64,000 nucleotides of DNA from Vreelandella azerica (GCF_013112225.1 NZ_JABFHI010000001.1:434001-498000); one strand, 5' to 3'; positions 31,247 through 42,288 are shown, counted from the first letter of the stretch. Translations and numbers: made by a program. Notes: generated by a model from the sequence alone, not told the origin.

Positions 31247-32386
31247 TCAGCCTGAGGCAATCACGTCACGGCGTTTGCTATGCTGTTCACTGAGCGCCCA
31301 GGCCACGTGTTCACGCACCAGGGCGCTGGGGTAACTGCGGCGCGCCCACAGCGCAGCTTCGGTTGCCTGGCTCCAGGGAGCATTGCCCAGCGCCACGGCA
31401 ATATTGCGCAGCCAGCGCTGATAACCAATGCGCCGTATGGCACTGCCTGCCGTCTTGTCGAGAAATTCTGTCTCGCTCCAGGCAAACAGGGTGAGCAGTT
31501 CAGCCCGCTCAAGCTGATGGCGGGGGTGGAAGTCGGCTTCCTGGGTCGGCTTCGCAAAGCGTGTGAAAGGGCAGAAAAGCTGGCAGTCATCGCAGCCGTA
31601 GATGCGATTGCCGATGGCGCGACGCAGGTGTTCGGGAATCGCCTCATGCAGTTCGATGGTCAGGTAGGAAATGCACAGCCTTGAATCGACGACTTTGTTG
31701 GCCACGATAGCCCCAGTGGGGCAGGCGGTCTGGCAGGCATTGCAGCTGCCGCAGTGCTCGTTCTCGAACGCCGGGTCAACGGGAAGCGGCAGGTCGGTAT
31801 ACAGCTCGCCGAGAAAGAACAGCGAACCGGCGCTCGGGTTAAGCAGCATGGCGTTTTTGCCAAACCAGCCAAGCCCGGCTTTCTGAGCCAGAGCGCGTTC
31901 CATGACAGGGGCAGAGTCAACAAAGGCACGATAGCCGATGGGGCCCACGGCCTGTTCAATTTTTTGAGCCAGTTGGGCCAGGCGCTTGCGCATCAGTTTA
32001 TGATAGTCACGGCCCAGGGCGTAACGTGAGATATAGGCGTTTGCGGCGCCGTTGAGCTGTTCGATGCTTTGGGTATCGGCGGGCAGGTAATCCATCCGCG
32101 CACAGATGACCCGCTGGGTGCCAGGTTCAAGCTCTGCAGGGCGTGTGCGGCGGGTACCGTGCTTGGCCATAAAGCCCATGTCGCCGTGATAGCCTTGGGC
32201 CAGCCAGTCGTCCAGATGCTGTTCGTGGGCATGCAGGTCGATATCACTGATACCGACCTGCTGAAATCCCAGTTCCTGCCCCCAGCGTTTGATATCGGCG
32301 GCGAGCTGATCAAGCTGATCAGGGGCCAGAACAGTACGCGATTGAGCCGCTGTTTCAAGGTTTGCAGGTGTAGGTGTATTCTTCAT
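31247..32386 (-). CDS. queG: Epoxyqueuosine reductase QueG
   Basis: Cobalamin-dependent enzyme that reduces epoxyqueuosine to queuosine at tRNA position 34. The two [4Fe-4S] motifs are CGSCNACQTACPTGAI and YGCDDCQLFCPF, with ALGRDYHKLMRKRLAQL upstream. Length is 379 residues. It is divergent from nnr, as in many gammaproteobacteria where queG neighbours nnr and tsaE. A corrinoid adenosyltransferase gene (cobO, 45932) occurs elsewhere in the window. Confidence 0.94.
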   Translation of the reverse strand: MKNTPTPANLETAAQSRTVLAPDQLDQLAADIKRWGQELGFQQVGISDIDLHAHEQHLDDWLAQGYHGDMGFMAKHGTRRTRPAELEPGTQRVICARMDYLPADTQSIEQLNGAANAYISRYALGRDYHKLMRKRLAQLAQKIEQAVGPIGYRAFVDSAPVMERALAQKAGLGWFGKNAMLLNPSAGSLFFLGELYTDLPLPVDPAFENEHCGSCNACQTACPTGAIVANKVVDSRLCISYLTIELHEAIPEHLRRAIGNRIYGCDDCQLFCPFTRFAKPTQEADFHPRHQLERAELLTLFAWSETEFLDKTAGSAIRRIGYQRWLRNIAVALGNAPWSQATEAALWARRSYPSALVREHVAWALSEQHSKRRDVIASG

Positions 32387-32489
32387 GATAGGAACAGCGC
32401 AAGTATCAGGCGGTCAGAATGAGCGTCTTATGCTAACCGATTAACCCGAGTGACAACATGCACGCTGATTATTGGCTAAAGGAGCGCCC

Positions 32490-33982
32490 GTGAGTCTCTT
32501 GAATACCTCCCGGTTGAGACCGCTTTACCGCGCAGAGCAGGTGCGCGAACTGGATCGCCGCACCATTGCCGGTGGCATTGATGGCTTTGCACTCATGCAG
32601 CGAGCGGCGTCCAGCGCCTGGCATGGTTTTCGTGCCCGTTGGCCGCAGGTTCGCAGCATCAGCGTGGTGTGTGGGCGTGGCAACAATGGCGGCGACGGAC
32701 ACGTGTTGGCCGCCTTGGCTGCCCAGTCCGGCCTGAAGGTGCAGCGCATTACCACAGCGCCACTGGAAGAGCTGGGCGGGGATGCTGCCAAGGCCGCCGA
32801 ACTGGCCACAGCCGCCGGTGTCGGCTGTGAAAACTGGCACCGTGATACTGCTTTTCACGGTGAGGTCATTGTTGATGCACTGCTTGGAACCGGTTTGCGT
32901 GGCTCGGTGGAAGGTGTTTTTCGCCAGGTGATAAAGGCGATTAATCTGGCGCGCAAGCCGGTGCTGGCGATTGATATTCCGTCTGGCGTAGAGGCTGATA
33001 CAGGCGCTGTGCTTGGGTGTGCCATCCAGTCTGACTGCACGGTGACCTTTATTGGCGACAAGATTGGCCTGCACACCGGTGATGCGCCAGCCTACACGGG
33101 CGATGTTGATTTTCGCCCGCTGGGGGTTAAATCCCAGGCGTTTTTTGATATTCCGCCCAGCGCCTGGCTGCTGGATGAGTGCCTGCTGGAAGAAGCCTTT
33201 TCGCCGCGCCAGCGTATTGCCCATAAAGGCGATATGGGCCATCTGCTGGTGCTCGGGGGCGCTCCTGGCTTTGGCGGCGCTGCACTGATCGCCTCCCAGG
33301 CGGCAGCACGCCTTGGAGCGGGCAAGGTCAGCCTCGCCACGGCACCAGAGCATATCACGGTCAGCCTGGTACGTTGCCCTGAGGTGATGGCGCACAGTGT
33401 GCGCGGCGTGGCTGATCTGGGTGAGCTTACAACCCAGAGTGATGTCCTGGTGGTCGGCCCTGGCTTGGGGCAGGGTGCCTGGGGGCAGGCAATGCTTCAG
33501 TCTGCTCTGGAGACTCATCGTCCGCTGGTGATCGACGCTGATGGCCTCAACCTTCTTGCGCGCTACTGGCCAGAGATGCAGCGTGATGACTGGGTGTTGA
33601 CGCCTCATCCAGGGAAGCCGCCCGGCTGTTGAATATCACCACGGCCGCCGTGCAGGAGGATCGCCCGGCCGCTGTTCGGGCATTGCAAAAACACTACGGT
33701 GGAAGCGTGATTTTAAAGGGGGCAGGCACTCTGGTGGCCGGGCCCAGCGGCCTGGTGGTGTGCCCGTATGGTAACCCTGGGATGGCCAGCGGCGGCATGG
33801 GCGACGCCCTGAGCGGTATTCTGGGCGCCTTGCTGGCACAAGGCTATGACATTGAACAAAGTGCCTGGCTTGCAACCCTGGTGCATGCCCTGGCGGCTGA
33901 CAGAGCAGCGGACGCGCAGGGTGAACGTGGCCTGCTGGCCAGTGATCTGGCATTCTATGCACGTCAATTGATCAACCCTTGA
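32490..33982 (+). CDS. nnr: Bifunctional NAD(P)H-hydrate epimerase/dehydratase, frameshifted
   Basis: Repairs hydrated NAD(P)H. The N-terminal YjeF_N epimerase covers about 1-215, with VVCGRGNNGGDGHVLAAL. The C-terminal ribokinase-like dehydratase has KGDMGHLLVLGGAPGFGGAA, VLTPHPGEAARLL and NPGMASGGMGDALSGIL. The frame breaks at GGG 33612-33614; one more G restores the PHPGEAARLL junction. The start is GTG 32490, preceded by GGAG at 5 nt, rather than the upstream TTG. tsaE follows after 12 bp, the usual nnr-tsaE pairing. Confidence 0.93.
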
Positions 33983-33994
33983 GGTTCTGAGTGT

Positions 33995-34456
33995 ATGCAG
34001 CTGGCTTTGGTTGATGAATCTCGTCATGTCGCCTTTGGTGAAGCATTAGGGCGGGTGTTTGAAGGCGCCGGGCGGGTGTATCTGGAAGGTGATCTGGGCG
34101 CCGGTAAAACGACCCTGACCCGTGGTATTCTGCGTGCCTATGGCTACCAGGGAGCGGTCAAAAGCCCAACCTATACATTGATAGAGCCTTATGAACTGGG
34201 AGATCAACGGATTTATCATCTGGATCTGTATCGCCTGGGTGACCCGGAAGAGCTTGAGTTTATTGGTGGGCGCGATGTGCTCGACGATAACGCCCTGTGT
34301 CTGGTGGAATGGCCAAGCCGTGGGGAAGGTTGGCTGCCCAAAGCAGACCTTCATATCCACCTGACCTTGGCGGACAGGGGGCGCCTGGCAACCCTTGAAG
34401 GCCTCACTCAGCGCGGTCAGCAATGGTTAAAAAATTTGTCGGTGGGCGAATTTTAA
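33995..34456 (+). CDS. tsaE: tRNA threonylcarbamoyladenosine biosynthesis protein TsaE
   Basis: ATPase partner of TsaB and TsaD in t6A37 synthesis. The Walker A motif is LEGDLGAGKTTLTRGIL, followed by VKSPTYTLIEPYELGD. The HLDLYRLGDPEELEFIG segment is diagnostic. Length of 153 residues is normal. It is 12 bp downstream of nnr and about 100 bp before the amidase gene, matching the nnr-tsaE-ami-mutL-miaA-hfq-hflX order of gammaproteobacteria. Confidence 0.95.
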   Translation: MQLALVDESRHVAFGEALGRVFEGAGRVYLEGDLGAGKTTLTRGILRAYGYQGAVKSPTYTLIEPYELGDQRIYHLDLYRLGDPEELEFIGGRDVLDDNALCLVEWPSRGEGWLPKADLHIHLTLADRGRLATLEGLTQRGQQWLKNLSVGEF

Positions 34457-34560
34457 AAATATATTAACTGACTGGGCAGATAGTATTGGCCTGAATCGAT
34501 AAGCTTTGTAGCGATATTCAGGTGTCACCATTGACCAGTCAATCTACGTAGTGAGTCGTT

Positions 34561-36033
34561 ATGAAGCAGCGGTGGTCGTACAAAGGGGGAGATAGGCGCC
34601 AGCTAGCAGGCGTCTGTCTGATGTGGCTGCTGTTATCCATCACCGGGAAGGTGCTGGCGGCGGATGTTGAAAGCATGCGCCTATGGGCAGCACCGGATCA
34701 TGCGCGCCTGGTGTTTGATCTTTCCAAGCCGGGTAGTGCCACTGTGTTTGAACTGGACTCGCCGAGCCGTTTGGTGATTGATCTGGATAATAGCCAATTG
34801 GAGACGGATACCAGCACTCTGCCACTGGAAGGCAGTGCCATTTCAAGTATTCGCAGCGGAATCCGTAACGGCACGGATCTGCGCATTGTTCTGGATCTCA
34901 ACCGGGAAGTATCGCCACGGCATTTCATGCTGTCGCCTAATGACCAGTACGGTCATCGTTTGGTGGTGGACCTTGAATATCCGGGAGAGGCGCCAGTTGA
35001 AAACCCGATTGATCCCATCGAAGCAATGGTTCGCGAGCAGGAGATTGAAGCGCAGCGTACCAAGGTTGAAGCGGCGGCCAGCGGCACTCCACCGACAGTC
35101 TCCGAAGAAGTGGTGAGTCGTGAGGCGCAGCCACACCCACGCCGAGATATCATTATTGCCGTCGACCCGGGTCACGGTGGCGAAGATCCGGGGGCGATCG
35201 GACCCAAGGGTACCCGGGAAAAGGATATTGTGCTGCAGATCAGCCAGCGTCTGGCAGCTCAGATTAATGCGACACCCGGGTTCCGGGCGGTGATGATTCG
35301 TGATGGCGATTATTACATTGGTTTACGCCAGCGCACCCAGCTGGCCCGCGACCAGAAAGCTGACTTCTTTGTGTCTATCCATGCTGATGCCTTTACCAGC
35401 CCTCGCCCCAACGGTAGCTCCGTCTACGCGCTTTCGCAGCGCGGCGCCACTTCAGAAACGGCTCAGTGGCTAGCTGACAGCGAAAACCGTTCAGATCTGA
35501 TTGGTGGCGTAGATGGCAGCCTGTCGCTAAGGGACAAGGATCATGTGTTACGCGGCGTACTGCTTGATCTGACCATGACAGCGACCCTTAACGATTCTCT
35601 GTCAATTGGCGGGCAGGTGCTGGATCAGCTGGGCAGGATTAATCGACTTCATAAATCGCGGGTCGAGCAGGCCGGTTTTATGGTGCTCAAGTCGCCGGAT
35701 ATTCCTTCCTTGCTGATCGAAGCCGGATTTATTTCCAACCCTGAGGAAGAGCGCCGCCTGAAAACAGCGCGGCATCAGGAAAATATTGCCACGGCGGTAT
35801 TTAATGGGCTGCGGGCTCACTTTGAGCGCAACCCGCCACCGGCCAGCCTGCTGGCCTGGCAACGGGATAATCAGCGCAACCCGCAAGGTAACGAGTACCG
35901 CATTGAAACCGGCGACACGCTTTCAACCATTGCCGCGCGTCACGGAGTGCCGCTGCCCCAGTTAAAGCAGGCCAATAACCTCAACGGTGACGTGATCCGC
36001 GTCGGGCAAGTGCTACGTATTCCGCGCTCTTGA
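34561..36033 (+). CDS. amiB: N-acetylmuramoyl-L-alanine amidase with AMIN and LysM domains (AmiB type)
   Basis: Cleaves the peptide stem from peptidoglycan during septum splitting. Basic N-terminus and a signal segment (about 15-34, ending KVLAAD) are followed by an AMIN targeting domain (about 36-140). A linker and an Amidase_3 catalytic domain (about 198-425) come next: VDPGHGGEDPGAIG has the zinc His and Glu, VSIHADAF the second His and LIEAGFISNPEEE the catalytic Glu. A C-terminal LysM (about 445-490) binds glycan. It lies directly upstream of mutL as in E. coli amiB-mutL. Confidence 0.93.
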   Translation: MKQRWSYKGGDRRQLAGVCLMWLLLSITGKVLAADVESMRLWAAPDHARLVFDLSKPGSATVFELDSPSRLVIDLDNSQLETDTSTLPLEGSAISSIRSGIRNGTDLRIVLDLNREVSPRHFMLSPNDQYGHRLVVDLEYPGEAPVENPIDPIEAMVREQEIEAQRTKVEAAASGTPPTVSEEVVSREAQPHPRRDIIIAVDPGHGGEDPGAIGPKGTREKDIVLQISQRLAAQINATPGFRAVMIRDGDYYIGLRQRTQLARDQKADFFVSIHADAFTSPRPNGSSVYALSQRGATSETAQWLADSENRSDLIGGVDGSLSLRDKDHVLRGVLLDLTMTATLNDSLSIGGQVLDQLGRINRLHKSRVEQAGFMVLKSPDIPSLLIEAGFISNPEEERRLKTARHQENIATAVFNGLRAHFERNPPPASLLAWQRDNQRNPQGNEYRIETGDTLSTIAARHGVPLPQLKQANNLNGDVIRVGQVLRIPRS

Positions 36034-36138
36034 GCCGCTTTCCTGTACTGGGTAACGTCGGACAAATCGGCTTTGGTACCGACGATATGTCTGAAGTTTC
36101 TGAGAAGGTTCTGAGAAGGTTTTAAACACGAGGTGATT

Positions 36139-38154
36139 GTGTCCGATACTCAGGTGGCGTCTACAGCGCAAACGCCGGTAACGCGTATTCAGGTACTGGA
36201 TGCGCGCCTTGCTAACCAGATTGCTGCTGGCGAAGTGGTCGAGCGCCCAGCATCGGTGACCAAGGAGTTGATTGAGAATGCCATAGATGCCGGTAGTCAT
36301 CGTATCGAGGTGGACATTGAGCAGGGCGGCGCTCGCCTGATCAAGGTGCGCGACGACGGTATTGGTATTGGCCAGCAGGACTTGCCGCTGGCGCTGGCGC
36401 GACACGCCACCAGCAAGATTGGCAGCTTAGAGGATCTGGAGGGCGTGAGTTCGCTTGGGTTTCGTGGCGAGGCGCTGGCCTCAATCAGTTCTGTTTCTCG
36501 CCTTGAGCTGGTGTCTAATGCCTCCGAAGACCCTACCGATGGCTGGCGGGTGGTAGCAGAAGGGCGCAGCATGGAGGCACGTGTGTCGCCTGCACCTCAC
36601 CCGCGGGGTACCAGCGTCAGCGTACGCGACCTGTTCTTCAATACACCGGCCCGGCGTAAGTTTCTGCGCACTGAAAAAACCGAGTTTGCCCACGTTGAGG
36701 AAGCGTTTCGCCGCCAGGCGCTTTCACGCTATGACATTAGCTGGGTGCTAAGGCATAACCAGAAAGTGGTGCACCAACTGCCGGCAGTCGATTCCGCTGC
36801 GTCGCGTGAACGCCGGATAAGCTCGCTGCTCGGGCGTAATTTCATTGAACATGCCCGTTATATAGAACGTCAGGCCGGTTCATTACGTCTGTCCGGCTGG
36901 GTTGGCCTGCCCACCCACTCCCGCTCCCAGGCTGACCAGCAGTATTTCTTTGTTAACGGCCGCGTCGTGCGGGATCGCCTGGTGGCACACGCTGTGCGCC
37001 AGGCGTATCGGGATGTGCTCTACAACGGTCGCCATCCGGTTTTTGTGCTGTATCTGGATCTTGATCCGGATGTTGTCGATGTCAACGTTCACCCAACCAA
37101 ACACGAAGTGCGTTTTCGAGATGGCCGTATGGTGCACGATTTTCTGTTTTCCAGCCTGCACCACTGTCTGGCGCATACCCAACCCCACGAAGCGGCTGAG
37201 AATCAAGACGTCAATAATCAAGGCGCTGATAGTCAAGGTGCTGGTAGTCACAGCATTGATAAGCCACTCATGGATGCAGGTAGTGATCAAACAAGCGCTG
37301 CTCAGCCAGGGGACGATACGAGCACCCCGTCAGCGCCTGAGGCGCGTTGGGAGCAGCAGGGCATGGCCCTATCGTCTCATGGCGAACGACACCCCGGTGC
37401 GGCGCGGGTGCGGCGTTTCATGCAGGGCTATCAGGCGCTGCATCCTGACCATGAAGCATCCCTGTTGACGCCACAAACCAGGGCGTCAGAAAACGCGACA
37501 CCTGACCCCGAGCACCAGGTCAATGAACAGCCGCTAGCTAATCTAATGCCCGCCGAAGACCCAACCGCCGCCCCTCCGCTTGGCTATGCGCTAGGTCAGC
37601 TGCATGGGGTCTATATTCTGGCCCAGAACCAGGAAGGGCTGGTGGTGGTGGATATGCATGCCGCCCACGAACGGATTGTCTATGAGCGCATGAAAACCCA
37701 GTGGGGCCAGAATGGCATTGATACCCAGCCGCTTCTGGTACCGGTATCACTGGCAGCCAGCCGAGGGGAGGTCGCTACGGTGGAAAGCGAGCAGGCGGCG
37801 ATTGCTCAGCTGGGTATTGAAATAGATATTGCCGGGCCTGAAACCCTGCTGGTGCGCCAGCTTCCCGCGCTGCTGGCCAATGCTGACCCTGAGCCGCTGG
37901 TGCGTAGCCTGTTGGATGAACTGGCCCGTTTCGGGCGTTCTCAGCAGGTAGAGGCGCGCATTCAGGCGCTGCTTTCCACCATGGCCTGCCATGGCAGTGT
38001 GCGCGCCAACCGCAGGTTGGCGCTGGATGAAATGAATGCACTGCTGCGCGATATGGAAAGTACCGAGCGCAGCGATCAATGCAATCACGGTCGCCCAACC
38101 TGGACCCAGATGAATATGAAAGCCCTTGATAAGCTCTTTCTGCGTGGGCAGTGA
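36139..38154 (+). CDS. mutL: DNA mismatch repair protein MutL
   Basis: MutL couples MutS mismatch recognition to strand excision. N-terminal GHKL ATPase: [20 protein letters not shown] and [14 protein letters not shown]. The central linker (about 345-470) is low-complexity, rich in Asn, Gln, Ser and Gly, and poorly conserved. The C-terminal dimerisation domain includes [17 protein letters not shown] and ends [20 protein letters not shown]. No endonuclease DQHAX2EX4E motif is seen: [16 protein letters not shown] is the equivalent segment, so like E. coli MutL it probably lacks nuclease activity. The start is uncertain: GTG 36139 follows GAGGTG closely, GTG 36133 is alternative. Confidence 0.95.
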   Translation: MSDTQVASTAQTPVTRIQVLDARLANQIAAGEVVERPASVTKELIENAIDAGSHRIEVDIEQGGARLIKVRDDGIGIGQQDLPLALARHATSKIGSLEDLEGVSSLGFRGEALASISSVSRLELVSNASEDPTDGWRVVAEGRSMEARVSPAPHPRGTSVSVRDLFFNTPARRKFLRTEKTEFAHVEEAFRRQALSRYDISWVLRHNQKVVHQLPAVDSAASRERRISSLLGRNFIEHARYIERQAGSLRLSGWVGLPTHSRSQADQQYFFVNGRVVRDRLVAHAVRQAYRDVLYNGRHPVFVLYLDLDPDVVDVNVHPTKHEVRFRDGRMVHDFLFSSLHHCLAHTQPHEAAENQDVNNQGADSQGAGSHSIDKPLMDAGSDQTSAAQPGDDTSTPSAPEARWEQQGMALSSHGERHPGAARVRRFMQGYQALHPDHEASLLTPQTRASENATPDPEHQVNEQPLANLMPAEDPTAAPPLGYALGQLHGVYILAQNQEGLVVVDMHAAHERIVYERMKTQWGQNGIDTQPLLVPVSLAASRGEVATVESEQAAIAQLGIEIDIAGPETLLVRQLPALLANADPEPLVRSLLDELARFGRSQQVEARIQALLSTMACHGSVRANRRLALDEMNALLRDMESTERSDQCNHGRPTWTQMNMKALDKLFLRGQ

Positions 38155-38189
38155 TTTTTTCGATCAAGGTCATTTAACAAGGCAAATGC

Positions 38190-39128
38190 ATGATTGATGA
38201 ACGCCCGCTGGCGCTTTTTCTGATGGGGCCGACAGCTGCAGGTAAAACCGAGGCGGCCATGGCACTTCACGAGCAGTGTGGCTGCGAGCTGATCAGCGTG
38301 GATTCCGCCATGGTTTATCGTGGCTTGGATATCGGTAGCGCTAAACCCAGCGCAGAAGAGCTCCAACGTGCGCCTCACCGCTTGATTGATATCCGCGATC
38401 CGGCTGACCCTTATTCGGCGGCAGATTTTCGCACCGATGCGCTACGTGAGATGCGACAAATAAGCGCAGCCGGAAAGGTGCCTCTGCTAGTGGGCGGCAC
38501 CATGCTTTATTTCAAGCAGCTGTTGGAAGGTGGTGGAAACCTGCCGCCGTCCTCGCCTGACGTACGCGCTGAGCTTGAGCAGGAGTTGGCGCGCGACGGC
38601 CTGGCAGACCTGCATGCCAAGCTGCAGCAAGTTGACCCGCTTGCCGGGCAGCGCATACACCCCAACGACCCGCAGCGGACACTTCGGGCGCTGGAGGTGT
38701 ATAGGGTGGCAGGTCGGCCAATGAGCGAGCTGTGGGCTGAACAGGCGGTGACACCTTTTCCCTGGCGAGTCGTCTCTATGGTGTTGGCGCCTGAAGAGCG
38801 AAGCTTTCTGCATCAGCGCATTGCCTTACGCTTTCGACAAATGTTGGCTGAGGGCTTGATTGATGAGGTCAGTGCCCTTAGAAAGCGTAGTGATCTACAC
38901 TCAGACCTACCCGCATTGAAAAGCGTGGGTTATCGTCAGGTGTGGGAGTATCTTGAGGGCCGCTATGACAGGGCAAGCCTTGAAGAGCTTGGTATTATTG
39001 CAACGCGCCAACTGGCTAAGCGTCAGCTGACCTGGTTGCGGCGCTGGGAAAATGCCTGCTGGTTTAACATTCAGCAACCCGACACGCTTGATAAGGTGCT
39101 GAAACTCGTGCGTGAAAGCAGTGCTTAG
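38190..39128 (+). CDS. miaA: tRNA dimethylallyltransferase MiaA
   Basis: Adds the dimethylallyl group to A37 of tRNAs that read UNN codons. The P-loop is LMGPTAAGKTEAAM, followed by LISVDSAMVYRGLDIGSAKP and PHRLIDIRDPADPYSAADF. RQLAKRQLTWLRRW near the C-terminus is a family hallmark. Length of 312 residues is normal. It lies 35 bp after mutL and about 170 bp before hfq, the well known amiB-mutL-miaA-hfq-hflX order. Confidence 0.96.
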   Translation: MIDERPLALFLMGPTAAGKTEAAMALHEQCGCELISVDSAMVYRGLDIGSAKPSAEELQRAPHRLIDIRDPADPYSAADFRTDALREMRQISAAGKVPLLVGGTMLYFKQLLEGGGNLPPSSPDVRAELEQELARDGLADLHAKLQQVDPLAGQRIHPNDPQRTLRALEVYRVAGRPMSELWAEQAVTPFPWRVVSMVLAPEERSFLHQRIALRFRQMLAEGLIDEVSALRKRSDLHSDLPALKSVGYRQVWEYLEGRYDRASLEELGIIATRQLAKRQLTWLRRWENACWFNIQQPDTLDKVLKLVRESSA

Positions 39129-39300
39129 CGTAAGATGGTTAATTCATTGCTGGTTTTTTTAAGCGGTTTTTCATGACGGCTTATAAGATAGCCATTCGAA
39201 GGGTCATGCGATAGCAGGCCGTTCGGGTAACAAGATTGTGGTGTGTCCAGGTGGCACTCCTTTAACAACCAACCCCAACGACAGTTTTAGGGAGAGTAAC

Positions 39301-39546
39301 ATGTCCAAAGGGCAGTCCCTTCAAGACCCATACTTGAATATCTTGCGCAAGGAGCGCATTCCGGTCTCCATCTTTTTGGTGAACGGCATTAAGTTGCAGG
39401 GCCAGATCGAGTCCTTTGATCAGTTTGTGATCCTGCTGCGCAACACCGTGAGTCAGATGGTTTACAAGCACGCTATTTCGACCGTAGTGCCATCACGTAA
39501 TGTACGTCTGCCAGTGCAGGATCCGGCAGCAGAATCTGAAGACTAG
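39301..39546 (+). CDS. hfq: RNA chaperone Hfq
   Basis: This 81-residue Sm-like protein forms a hexameric ring that matches small RNAs to mRNAs. Sm1 is [20 protein letters not shown] and Sm2 is [10 protein letters not shown] at 55-64. Q8 (in [10 protein letters not shown]) and the lateral-rim arginine R16 are visible. The C-terminal tail is short and acidic (AAESED), unlike the long tail of E. coli Hfq. The ATG at 39301 follows GGGAGAG. About 170 bp upstream is AT-rich and can hold a promoter. Confidence 0.97.
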   Translation: MSKGQSLQDPYLNILRKERIPVSIFLVNGIKLQGQIESFDQFVILLRNTVSQMVYKHAISTVVPSRNVRLPVQDPAAESED

Positions 39547-39579
39547 AACCTTGAGTTCGGTCAGCCAATCTACGAGGTA

Positions 39580-40893
39580 TTGATTGTTTTTGAGCGCCCA
39601 GATGCCGGTGAAACGGCAGTTCTTGTTCATGTTGATTTTCATGATGACCAGGCACGCGAAGACGCCGGTGAATTCCTGGAACTTGTGCGTTCTGCTGGAG
39701 CAGAAGCGGCAACACTGCTGACAGCCAGCCGAAGCCGACCGGACTCGCGCACCTTTATCGGTTCAGGCAAGCTTGATGAGCTGCGGGCAATGCTCGCTGC
39801 TCACCAGGCTGAACTGGTGATTTTCAATCATGGTTTAAGTCCTTCTCAGCAGCGTAATCTTGAACATGAACTTAAATGCCGTGTCCTTGATCGCACTGGG
39901 CTTATTCTGGATATTTTTGCCCAGCGTGCACGTACCCACGAAGGTAAGCTGCAGGTTGAGCTAGCCCAGCTTGAATACATGTCGACACGCCTGGTGCGTG
40001 GTTGGACGCACCTTGAACGCCAAAAAGGCGGTATTGGTTTGCGTGGTCCAGGTGAAACCCAGCTGGAAACCGACCGTCGCCTGCTGCGTGGACGCATCAA
40101 GTCAATTCACAAGCGCCTTGATAAGGTGCGCAGCCAGCGCGAACAGAACCGTCGTGCCCGTTCAAGGGCCGAGATTCATAGTGTCTCGCTGGTGGGATAC
40201 ACCAATGCGGGCAAGTCAACGCTTTTTAATGCGCTGACAGATGCTCATGTCTATGCAGCTGATCAATTATTTGCCACCCTTGACCCCACGCTGCGGCGTC
40301 TGGAAATTGACGATGTGGGGCCGGTGGTGATGGCAGATACGGTAGGCTTTATTCGTCACCTGCCACACAAGCTGGTTGAAGCATTTCAGGCAACCCTGCA
40401 GGAGGCCGCTGAAGCCTCATTGCTGGTGCATGTGATCGACGCTGCCGACCCTGACCGAGACCTGAATGTGGAGCAGGTCAACAGCGTTCTGAAAGAAATT
40501 GGCGCTGACGATGTTCCCATGCTTAAGGTAATGAACAAGATTGACCAGTTGGACAGCGCCCCGAGGATTGAGCGCGATGGTCAGGGCGTGCCGGAGGTTG
40601 TATGGCTATCAGCCCAGACACGTCAGGGGCTTGAGCTACTAGAGCAGGCCTTGAGTGAGCGTTTGGCAGTGGATGTTATCAGCTTTTCTTTGACGCTTGA
40701 CCCGGAACAGGGGCGGTTGAGGGCTGGGCTTCACGACCTGAATGCGGTGCAGAAAGAATATTTTGATGAACAGGGACGCTCTGTACTGGACATCCGTTTG
40801 CCAAGGCGTGATTTCAACCAGTTAATGGCGCAGACTGGCGAACGCGCGGATACTTATCTACCTACTTCATTACAGACATCTGTGGAATGGTGA
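39580..40893 (+). CDS. hflX: Ribosome-associated GTPase HflX
   Basis: HflX splits stalled 70S ribosomes under stress. The N-terminal HflX domain (about 1-195) contains FNHGLSPSQQRNLEHEL and GGIGLRGPGETQLETDRR. The G domain starts with GYTNAGKST at 206-214, and G3 is DTVGFIRHLP. The start is a TTG at 39580 with GAGG 2-3 nt upstream; no ATG or GTG is suitably placed, so the low-efficiency start may be genuine. It follows hfq by 33 bp. Length of 437 residues is normal. Confidence 0.95.
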   Translation: MIVFERPDAGETAVLVHVDFHDDQAREDAGEFLELVRSAGAEAATLLTASRSRPDSRTFIGSGKLDELRAMLAAHQAELVIFNHGLSPSQQRNLEHELKCRVLDRTGLILDIFAQRARTHEGKLQVELAQLEYMSTRLVRGWTHLERQKGGIGLRGPGETQLETDRRLLRGRIKSIHKRLDKVRSQREQNRRARSRAEIHSVSLVGYTNAGKSTLFNALTDAHVYAADQLFATLDPTLRRLEIDDVGPVVMADTVGFIRHLPHKLVEAFQATLQEAAEASLLVHVIDAADPDRDLNVEQVNSVLKEIGADDVPMLKVMNKIDQLDSAPRIERDGQGVPEVVWLSAQTRQGLELLEQALSERLAVDVISFSLTLDPEQGRLRAGLHDLNAVQKEYFDEQGRSVLDIRLPRRDFNQLMAQTGERADTYLPTSLQTSVEW

Positions 40894-41041
40894 GTACAAC
40901 ATCTTTTATCATTTGTATTAGAATGGTATAAGTTTATCTGGATGATATTTTACAGCGACGTCAAACAGCAATTTTTATCAGTCGTTCTTGTAGCCGCATC
41001 AATCAGTATTATTTAGTAGGACACCTTAGCGGAGAAAACGT

Positions 41042-42288
41042 ATGGCCTGGAATGAGCCTGGTGGTGGTAACCAGCACGACCCTTGGAGCAGCGGCGGCCG
41101 CCGCGGTGGCAATGGTGGCAACAAGGGGCCTGAAAACGGTAATAACGGTGGGAATAACGGTGGTGGAAACAACCAAGGCCCGCCTGATCTGGATGAAGCA
41201 CTGAAAAAGTTTCAGGATAAGCTCAACACCATGTTGGGCGGTGGTGGCAAGAAGAAAGGTGGCAGCGGCCAAGGCGGTGGCGGTAACAAGCCGCGTAACA
41301 CCTTTGCACTGCCTGGCCTGCTGATTGTCGTCGGTCTGGCCATCTGGGCAGCTTCCGGCTTCTATCTGGTTGACCAGTCTGAGCGCGGTGTCGTACTGCG
41401 TTTTGGTAAATTCCAGGAAGTCGTCACGCCGGGTCTACAGTGGAATCCGCCACTGATTGATGACGTGCGTATGGTTAACGTCACACGGGTTCGCTCCTTG
41501 ACCCAGACGCAGTCCATGCTGACCCGTGACGAAAACATCGTTGAAGTGGAAATTTCGGCTCAGTACCAGGTTTCCAACCCGAGTGATTTCGTCCTCAACC
41601 TGCGCGACCCGAACCTGTCGATCGAAAATGCCCTCGATTCATCGCTTCGTCACGTGGTGGGCGGGACTGACATGATCGATATTTTGACCTCAGGTCGTGA
41701 GATTCTGGGCAGCTCGGTATCCAGCCGCTTGCAGTCCTACCTGGATTCTTACGGGGCGGGTATTCGTCTGCAGACAATCAACATTGAGTCTACGTCAGCA
41801 CCCGATCCGGTTATCGATGCCTTTGATGACGTTATTCGTGCTCGTGAAGACCGTCAACGCACAATCAACCAAGGTATTGCCTACGCCAACGCGATTATTC
41901 CGGAAGCTCAGGGTCAGGCTCAGCGCCTGGTAGAGCAGGGTCAGGGGTATCGTGAATCAGTGGTGGCAGAAGCCCAGGGTCAAGCCAACCGCTTCAATTC
42001 CCTGCTGGTTGAATACCGTAATTCTCCAGCCATCATGCGTGAACGCATGTATCTGGATGCCATCGAAGAAGTCTTTGGCGGTACGCCAAAAGTCCTTCTG
42101 GACGTCAGTGAAAATGCCCCCTGATGTATTTGCCGCTGGATCAGATGCGCGGTAACAGCAATTCGTCTTCAAGCAGCAATAACGATGAAGAACTTGATCC
42201 GCGCGTGCTGGAACGCATGAGCAGTGGTCAGAGCAGCAGTTCATCGTCCAACTCTAGTAATAGCTCTATTCGCAGGGAGGGCCGCTAA
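41042..42288 (+). CDS. hflK: HflK, SPFH-domain modulator of FtsH, frameshifted near the 3' end
   Basis: HflK with HflC forms a large periplasmic cage around the FtsH protease. The N-terminal 85 residues are Gly/Asn-rich (NNGGNNGGGNNQGPPDLDEA). A transmembrane helix at about 88-110 and an SPFH domain (ERGVVLRFGKFQEVVTPGLQ) follow, then a long helical region. The frame breaks at the C5 run 42117-42121. One more C restores ENAPLMYLPLDQMRG and a Ser/Asn-rich tail to the stop at 42288, directly abutting the hflC start. Read as given, it would lack its last 55 residues. Confidence 0.94.

Noticed and set aside
32469..33608. Long open frame (379 codons) on the minus strand opposite nnr
   Set aside because: It mirrors the nnr codon pattern, has no recognisable domain, and nnr itself is clearly coding on the other strand.
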